Below are positions 58,951-64,000 of a DNA stretch of 64,000 nucleotides, one piece after another. A program made the position numbers and the translations under genes. Source of the stretch: CAZDDI01 sp964504195 (lineage in GTDB: Bacteria; Chloroflexota; Anaerolineae; B4-G1; SLSP01); assembly GCA_964504195.1 (NCBI GenBank), contig CAZDDI010000015.1, forward strand, positions 5,903-69,902. The letters run 5' to 3'. The stretch's first letter is position 1, and the number at the start of each line of letters is the position of its first letter. The notes under the pieces were generated by a model, which worked only from the letters and a program-made list of their open reading frames with translations, had not been told where the DNA came from and made no database searches.

Positions 58951-59838
58951 TCACTGCAACAACGCTGCATCGAAAAAGGCCCATAGGCGCTCCCGATATT
59001 GCTCTGGACGCTGGAAGCGCAGCCCGGCGTGCCCCACGCCCGGTTCGATCCACAAGTCGCGCGGGTCGCCGGCCGCTGTATAAAGTTGGCGCGCGCTCTC
59101 CGGCAATACCTGCGTATCGTCCTCACCCTGGAGGATGAAGACGGGGCGGGGGCTGATGTGCGCGATATCATCCACCGGACGGACACTGTGTAGTGAGATA
59201 CCGGTGCGCAGCTCGGCCAGGGCGCGCACGAAAAGGCGTAGCTGGGGATGGACGCTGGTATACAGCATGGCTTCCAATGTGGGGTAGGCACCCTCCACAG
59301 CGACAGCGGCGATTTCCGGACGGCGCGCTGCTGTACGGATGACGGTTGCGCCTCCCATGGACTCGCCCAACGCGCCCACCTGCTCGACGCCCGGCTGCGT
59401 CAGCGCAAAATCCAGCGCGGCTGCAACATCGGCAATCTCGGCGTATCCCATCGTGCAGCGTTCCCCACCGCTGGCGCCGTGGACGCGGAAATCCCAGCTC
59501 ACAACCCCATAACCGGCTTCTGCAAAAAGTGCGAACAGCCGGGGATCGCGCGCGCTGCCAAAGCCGTGTGCAATCAAGATGACCGCGCCATTCTGGGGCG
59601 GAATGTACCAGGCGGTCAGCGTCACGCCATCGCTGGTGCGCAACGTCACATCCTGGTAGGTGAAGCCAAAATCGGCGGGCGTCTGCGAACTATGGCGGCG
59701 CGGCGGGTATAGATAAAAATCTGTTCCGCGCCAGGCTAGAATGAGCAAGGCCAGCAATACCCCCACGCCTGGCGCTGCCGCCAACAATAGCCAGAACCAC
59801 CGACGGCGCTGGGGGGAAGGAGGTGTAAGGCGGTTCAT
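58951..59838 (-). CDS. Membrane-anchored alpha/beta hydrolase
   Basis: 295 residues. Basic N-terminus, one membrane helix (FWLLLAAAPGVGVLLALLIL), then a serine-hydrolase domain: VILIAHGFGSARDPRLF, the nucleophile elbow GALGESMGGATV, VFILQGEDDTQV (catalytic Asp region) and GVGHAGLRF (His). Paralogous in layout to 23297-24178. The start overlaps the cmk stop by ATGA, so it is translationally coupled to rluB-cmk. A phospholipid- or lipid-ester-cleaving role is possible, substrate unknown. Confidence 0.87.
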   Translation of the reverse strand: MNRLTPPSPQRRRWFWLLLAAAPGVGVLLALLILAWRGTDFYLYPPRRHSSQTPADFGFTYQDVTLRTSDGVTLTAWYIPPQNGAVILIAHGFGSARDPRLFALFAEAGYGVVSWDFRVHGASGGERCTMGYAEIADVAAALDFALTQPGVEQVGALGESMGGATVIRTAARRPEIAAVAVEGAYPTLEAMLYTSVHPQLRLFVRALAELRTGISLHSVRPVDDIAHISPRPVFILQGEDDTQVLPESARQLYTAAGDPRDLWIEPGVGHAGLRFQRPEQYRERLWAFFDAALLQ

Positions 59839-60512
59839 GTCCCCGTAACCAAAGCCTCTACTTGTTGAAACAGTGCTTCGAACGACAAATCACTGTTATC
59901 CAACAGTATCGCATCCTCCGCCGGCTTGAGCGGCGCGGCGGCGCGGCTGCTGTCAATGGCATCACGTTCACGGATGCTCGCCAGCACGATCTCATAATCC
60001 GCCGGCTGTCCGCGCGCCACCAAGTCCTTGACGCGCCGGCGGGCGCGCTCCTCTGCCGAAGCGATAACGTAAATTTTGAGGTCGGCGTTGGGGATGACAA
60101 CCGTACCGATGTCGCGCCCCACCATGACCACGTTGCCCTGTGCGGCGATACGCCGCATTTGCTGCGTAAGGGCGCCGCGCACGCCAGGATAGGCGGAGAC
60201 GGGCGAGACGGCCCGATCCACCTCCGGCACACGAATAGCCCAGGTGATGTCTTGCCCGGCGACCTGCACAGTGTACTGGCGACCATCATCAAGCGTAGGC
60301 GGGGTGACTTCGATGGGCAGCGTTTCCGCCAGCGCGGTGATAGCGTGTTCATCCTCGATAGCGATAGCGCGATCCAACGCCGCCCAGGTAACAGCGCGGT
60401 AAAGGATACCGGTATCCAGGTAGAGGTACTCCAGATATTGCGCCAAATGATAGCCAATGGTACTTTTGCCGGAGGCCGCCGGCCCGTCAATCGCAATAGT
60501 CGCAGGTTTCAT
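59835..60512 (-). CDS. cmk: Cytidylate kinase
   Basis: 225 residues, normal. P-loop AIDGPAASGKSTIGYHLA, YLDTGILYRAVTWAAL (nucleoside binding) and GRDIGTVVIPNADLKIYV (metal and phosphate binding), then the lid-region Arg/Asp pattern RRVKDLVARGQ. It phosphorylates CMP and dCMP. It overlaps the rluB stop and the hydrolase start, ATGA in both cases. An rluB-cmk pair is common in bacteria. Confidence 0.94.
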   Translation of the reverse strand: MKPATIAIDGPAASGKSTIGYHLAQYLEYLYLDTGILYRAVTWAALDRAIAIEDEHAITALAETLPIEVTPPTLDDGRQYTVQVAGQDITWAIRVPEVDRAVSPVSAYPGVRGALTQQMRRIAAQGNVVMVGRDIGTVVIPNADLKIYVIASAEERARRRVKDLVARGQPADYEIVLASIRERDAIDSSRAAAPLKPAEDAILLDNSDLSFEALFQQVEALVTGT

Positions 60513-61360
60513 CGGCTGCGCCGCCCCTTGGGACGCGCGGGTTTGTGGGTACGACCGGCGCGCGGCAAGTCTGGCCCGCTGCGGCGTTTATCGGCGGTGG
60601 GATTCTTGAGCGGGCGCGCAACAGGATGGGCGGTGGAGCTTTTTACTTCTTTTTGCAGGTTACGGACTTCGGTGAGCGTAAGGTAGCGCCACTTGCCCAA
60701 AGGCAAATCACCCAACAGCACCGGCCCCATTGCAGTGCGGATGAGGCGCAGCACGGGATGTCCTAGCGCAGCGCAGGCGCGCCGGATAAGGTGCTTACGC
60801 CCCTCGTGGATAGAGACGATCAACCAGACGGTATCGCGCCCGGCCTCTGGCGGCTCAGATTTGAGGCTGTCGAAGCGGGTTTTGCGCCCATCAAGGATAA
60901 GTCCGCGTTTCCAACGGTCGAGTGTCTCTGGCGTGGGGCGGCCCGCCACCAGCACCCGGTAAACGCGCGTATGCTCGTAGCGCGGGTGGGTGAGCCGCTC
61001 GGTGAGCTCACCGTCATCCGTGAGCAGGATCAGGCCCTCACTGTCGGCATCCAGCCGGCCTACCGGGTAGAGACGGGCCGCAAGAGGAACCATATCGCGC
61101 ACGGTGCGGCGGCCTTCAGGATCGCTCACGGTGGAGATGACCCCGCGCGGTTTGTGAAGCGCGATGTAGGTGTAGGCACTGGGCATCCGTATGGGGACGC
61201 CATCCACCGTGATGCGCTGCGCAGCAGAATCGGCGCTCTCGCCGAGCTGCGCCACGCGCCCATCCACGGTAACACGGCCTTCGGTGATAATTTCTTCGCA
61301 CGCCCGCCGCGAGCCATACCCCGCACGGGCCAGTATCTTTTGTAAGCGTTCTGTTTCCAT
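60509..61360 (-). CDS. rluB: 23S rRNA pseudouridine synthase (RluB family)
   Basis: 283 residues. An S4 domain (RLQKILARAGYGSRRACEEI) comes first. The catalytic domain contains HKPRGVISTVSDPEGRRTV and YPVGRLDADSEGLILLTDDG, the Asp of GRLD being the nucleophile. The C-terminal 50 residues are basic and proline-rich, absent from many relatives, and may be disordered RNA-binding. It makes pseudouridine in 23S rRNA. It is the first gene of the rluB-cmk-hydrolase operon. Confidence 0.92.
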   Translation of the reverse strand: METERLQKILARAGYGSRRACEEIITEGRVTVDGRVAQLGESADSAAQRITVDGVPIRMPSAYTYIALHKPRGVISTVSDPEGRRTVRDMVPLAARLYPVGRLDADSEGLILLTDDGELTERLTHPRYEHTRVYRVLVAGRPTPETLDRWKRGLILDGRKTRFDSLKSEPPEAGRDTVWLIVSIHEGRKHLIRRACAALGHPVLRLIRTAMGPVLLGDLPLGKWRYLTLTEVRNLQKEVKSSTAHPVARPLKNPTADKRRSGPDLPRAGRTHKPARPKGRRSR

Positions 61361-61661
61361 AGGTGTATTATACCCGGCCTGCGCTAAGCGGCAACCGGCA
61401 ATTGACGGGTAACCACTTTTTGCTATACTTTGAAAATAGCAGGGGCAATCATAGGAACTTTGAAACTTACAGGCAAAGCCTGCGACGCAGCGCTCCCGGC
61501 AGAGTATGGGGGTTATGCTGCGCGCGCAACGGGTGGAGCAATCGGCAACTCGCGCGCGGCAACGGCATCGTCCAAACGGATAACAGCGCCCAGCAACTTG
61601 TAAAATGTAGTGTACCCTATGGCAATCTCAGAATACGCTTTGAGAGGCAAAGGCAAAACCG
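61361..61661. other. Intergenic region between divergent genes
   Basis: 301 bases between rluB (-) and the zinc-ribbon membrane gene (+). I see no clear gene, RNA or repeat. A weak TATACT at 61422-61427 might be a -10 for the + strand. Confidence 0.4.
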
Positions 61662-62342
61662 ATGGAAACTTTAACTCATTGTAAGAAGTGTGGCGCGCCG
61701 ATTCCGACGGAGCAGATATATGAAGATTTACAATTTGCCCAGTGCGTCTATTGCGGCCTTATTTTCGGCCCAGGAGCTTTGCAAGCATCCAAAGTACTAA
61801 AACCACGCCGCAAACCTTTGCGTTCACCCACAGGCGTTGAAACCACCAGCACCAATGACGAGTTGCACATCACGTTCACTTGGTTGCGTACCAAGTTTTT
61901 CTGGTTAGAACTCTTTGTTTTCATCATAGCTTGGATCGGCGCCGGGTGGTTTTTTCTCAGCGTACCCTTGACCAATCCCCTTCAAGCTGTTTTTTATGGC
62001 ACAGTTTTGTTGGTGGCGATACTCTTGAGCTATCCATTGTTAGCTGTTTTAATCAACGTGACCAGCGTCGAGGTTTCAGCAAAACAATTGCGTATCCGCC
62101 ACACACCCTTACCTGGATTTACACAACACGCATTAAACGCCCGCACACTTAAGCAACTCTATGTTAAAAAAGATTTTGACTTTTTTTACAAACTCCTGGC
62201 ACGCGGGGCTGATAATCAAGATATTAGTTTACTCACTAATATCCGTACCGTTCCATTGCTGCTTTATATTGAACAGGAAGTGGAAAAATATCTAAATATC
62301 CCTGATCAACCCATCTCCGGTGAATATAATCATTGGACATAG
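61662..62342 (+). CDS. Zinc-ribbon / two-helix membrane module, single copy
   Basis: 226 residues. A four-Cys zinc ribbon (CKKCGAPIP...CVYCGLIFGPGA) comes first, then ~35 linker residues, two membrane helices (about 80-105 and 112-135), and a ~90-residue domain ending LYIEQEVEKYLNIPDQPISG. The same three-part module is found twice in the next gene. I do not recognise a named family; the last part may be PH-like. No clear ribosome-binding site beyond GATGG context. Function unknown. Confidence 0.72.
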   Translation: METLTHCKKCGAPIPTEQIYEDLQFAQCVYCGLIFGPGALQASKVLKPRRKPLRSPTGVETTSTNDELHITFTWLRTKFFWLELFVFIIAWIGAGWFFLSVPLTNPLQAVFYGTVLLVAILLSYPLLAVLINVTSVEVSAKQLRIRHTPLPGFTQHALNARTLKQLYVKKDFDFFYKLLARGADNQDISLLTNIRTVPLLLYIEQEVEKYLNIPDQPISGEYNHWT

Positions 62343-62404
62343 GTTCGAAGAATTTCCCTGATACTTTGCTGAAACTTCAATTTCATGAATCAGGAGATAC
62401 GCTG

Positions 62405-63877
62405 ATGGATATTTCAAATCTCAAATGTAAGATGTGTCACACGCCTATCAAAAAAGAAGATGTGCGGCTGGAGTGGGAGTATGCTATCTGTTCCGCCTGT
62501 GGGACGGTCTTTGGGCCTGGTGCTAAATACGCACAGGGTCATCTACCCGAGATAAACCAGGCGCGTAAATTTGCTGCGCTTAACGGAGTAAGAATTACTA
62601 ACGAAACCGGAGAATTGGTTATCACCTGCGATTGGATCAGCACCAAATCTCTAGCTATCCTCTGGGGTGTAGTATGGACGGGTGTCTTTTCGATCCCTAT
62701 CCTCTTAATGTTCTTCGTCGTTGAAGACATTATTGTTCCCATAATTATGCTAAGTCCCTTCGCTATAGCACTTCTAATCATTCTATATCGCGCAGCATGT
62801 ATTTTAATCAATAGCACCCTTCTCCATGTCGCACAGGGAAGCCTGACAGTGCAGCACGGCCCCTTACCCTGGTTCGGCAACCTGAATCTCAAAACTAATA
62901 GCATAGATCAAGTTTATGTCAAGGAAAATGTGGCGTACTATCAAAATAATCAACCGCATTATGCATATCAACTAATTGCGCGATTTGACAGCCATACCGA
63001 TATCACCCTTCTCAACATGCGTGACCCACACCCATTACGGCATATTGCCCGCGAGCTGAGAGAATACCTGAATCTTCAGGAACAACCGATAGCCGCAGAG
63101 TATAAAGCACAACAATTCAATTTAATTAGCGAGGGCCAGAGCAAAAATTTGCAAGAGCTAGAGGCCCTCACTTGCCCTACTTGTGGTGCCCCCGGACAGG
63201 CCGAAGACATTCATCCGGATTTACAATATGTGATGTGTGCCTATTGCGGTAAAGCTTTTGGCCCAGGGGCAACTCGCGCCGCACAAGAACCCGTGCGTAA
63301 GCCGTTAAATCTCCCCAAAGGCATCCAAATGAACATAGATGCCAGCGGATTAACCCTCCGCTACCGGTGGTTCAAACCCAAAATACTGCTCCTAATCCTT
63401 CTAACCACAATATTTGCGCTTCCGTTGATTTTTTTCATTGGCATGTCGCTATATGAACTTTCTTTGGGGATCAACCCTTTTGAAGATATCACCCCCCTAG
63501 AAGCGTCAGTATTGATAATAATCGGTGGGGCCTACCTCCTGGCAGTTTCTCTGCTTGCCAACACTGTATTGGTAGGTTTATTTAACACAACCATAATTCA
63601 CATAACCCGAGAACAAATGACGATACGCGATACTCCGGTGCCACAATTGAGAAATCGCACTATTGAAGCTAAGTCTCTGGAGCAAATTTATGTTAAAACG
63701 AGATCTTATGGTGACAGGGGCGAATTATACACCGTGAGAGCACGCTTAGATGATGGTAGCGATTTTTGCCTGCTCAGTGGATTTGAAACGCCGGATGTAG
63801 CGCTCTATATCGAACAGGAAATAGAAAGATATCTAGGTATTCAAGATCGACGGATGCCCGAAGAGTATATACGATAA
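62405..63877 (+). CDS. Zinc-ribbon / membrane protein with two tandem modules
   Basis: 490 residues from the ATG at 62405 (AGGAGATACGCTG upstream; an in-frame ATG at 62333 inside the previous gene is rejected). Two copies of the module described for 61662-62342: ribbon CKMCHTPIK...CSACGTVFGPGA, two helices, a domain ending LREYLNLQEQPIAAEY; then CPTCGAPGQ...CAYCGKAFGPGA, two helices, and a domain ending IERYLGIQDRRMPEEY. Each ribbon ends in the shared FGPGA. Gene duplication and fusion are clear. Function unknown. 63878-64000 holds nothing I can support. Confidence 0.78.
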   Translation: MDISNLKCKMCHTPIKKEDVRLEWEYAICSACGTVFGPGAKYAQGHLPEINQARKFAALNGVRITNETGELVITCDWISTKSLAILWGVVWTGVFSIPILLMFFVVEDIIVPIIMLSPFAIALLIILYRAACILINSTLLHVAQGSLTVQHGPLPWFGNLNLKTNSIDQVYVKENVAYYQNNQPHYAYQLIARFDSHTDITLLNMRDPHPLRHIARELREYLNLQEQPIAAEYKAQQFNLISEGQSKNLQELEALTCPTCGAPGQAEDIHPDLQYVMCAYCGKAFGPGATRAAQEPVRKPLNLPKGIQMNIDASGLTLRYRWFKPKILLLILLTTIFALPLIFFIGMSLYELSLGINPFEDITPLEASVLIIIGGAYLLAVSLLANTVLVGLFNTTIIHITREQMTIRDTPVPQLRNRTIEAKSLEQIYVKTRSYGDRGELYTVRARLDDGSDFCLLSGFETPDVALYIEQEIERYLGIQDRRMPEEYIR

Positions 63878-64000
63878 CAGCCCACTATCAATTGACCGGG
63901 TATACGACAAATTATTGGATAAAGAACGATTCTTATCTGAAAAATACCTCTCTAAACTTGCAGCTTGTCTCATTTTGAGAATCTTGCCCCTCTCCCTTGC

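Overview
The window looks like a chromosomal segment of a Chloroflexota bacterium, probably Anaerolineae or a related class. This is inferred from gene content and style: a secreted DUF11-type protein ending in a YLPLVLRN-like tail, many short palindromic repeats between genes, moderately high GC and a mosaic of short operons. No rRNA or other decisive marker is present, so the assignment is tentative. One tRNA (Gln, UUG) is present. No CRISPR array, intact transposase or prophage was seen.

Layout. 1-8.5 kb: the most unusual block. Three paralogous proteins, each a helical central domain plus a phosphohistidine swivelling domain of the PEP-synthase/rifampicin-phosphotransferase type, alternate with a lipocalin-like (AttH/CrtC-type) gene, one copy intact and one broken. 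A separate ATP-grasp half and a HAD phosphatase follow, flanked by a pair of MITE-like elements. 8.8-18.8 kb: a TPR/zinc-ribbon membrane protein, a small P-loop kinase-like protein, a proton-pumping pyrophosphatase, a CoA-binding protein, coaE coupled to a HerA-like ATPase, and a zinc-ribbon protein. 19.1-22.9 kb: fmt, yebC, ruvC, ruvA and a lipoprotein whose signal peptide lies in a repeat. 22.9-31.7 kb: an accessory region dominated by a 1776-residue DUF4157 protein with a C-terminal metzincin-like motif and three arrays of 11-residue repeats. It is followed by a DUF11 surface protein.

32-38 kb: a TauE-type exporter and a divergent Hsp70 operon (TPR protein, J-like protein with HPP instead of HPD, GrpE, short DnaK). 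38.5-53.6 kb: mostly metabolic and envelope genes (surE, DUF1232, fused formiminotransferase-cyclodeaminase, SPFH plus NAD-kinase-like pair, uracil-DNA-glycosylase-like protein, two GT2 glycosyltransferases, a lipid kinase, PHP phosphatase with lipA, an SDR with a terminal zinc knuckle). Interspersed repeats separate many of them. 53.7-55 kb: tRNA-Gln followed by a gene graveyard (VapC, RHS and WD40 remnants). 55-64 kb: an M24 peptidase, parB, ubiX, a thioesterase, an rluB-cmk-hydrolase operon, and a family of zinc-ribbon/membrane modules present three times in two genes.

The best candidate for an undescribed system is the split dikinase/lipocalin locus at 1-8496. One ATP-grasp subunit appears to serve several substrate/phosphohistidine subunits, as in a rifampicin phosphotransferase broken into interchangeable parts. 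The DUF4157-hendecad-metzincin protein is the second candidate. Percent identities quoted here are hand counts; family names come from motif recognition, not database searches.
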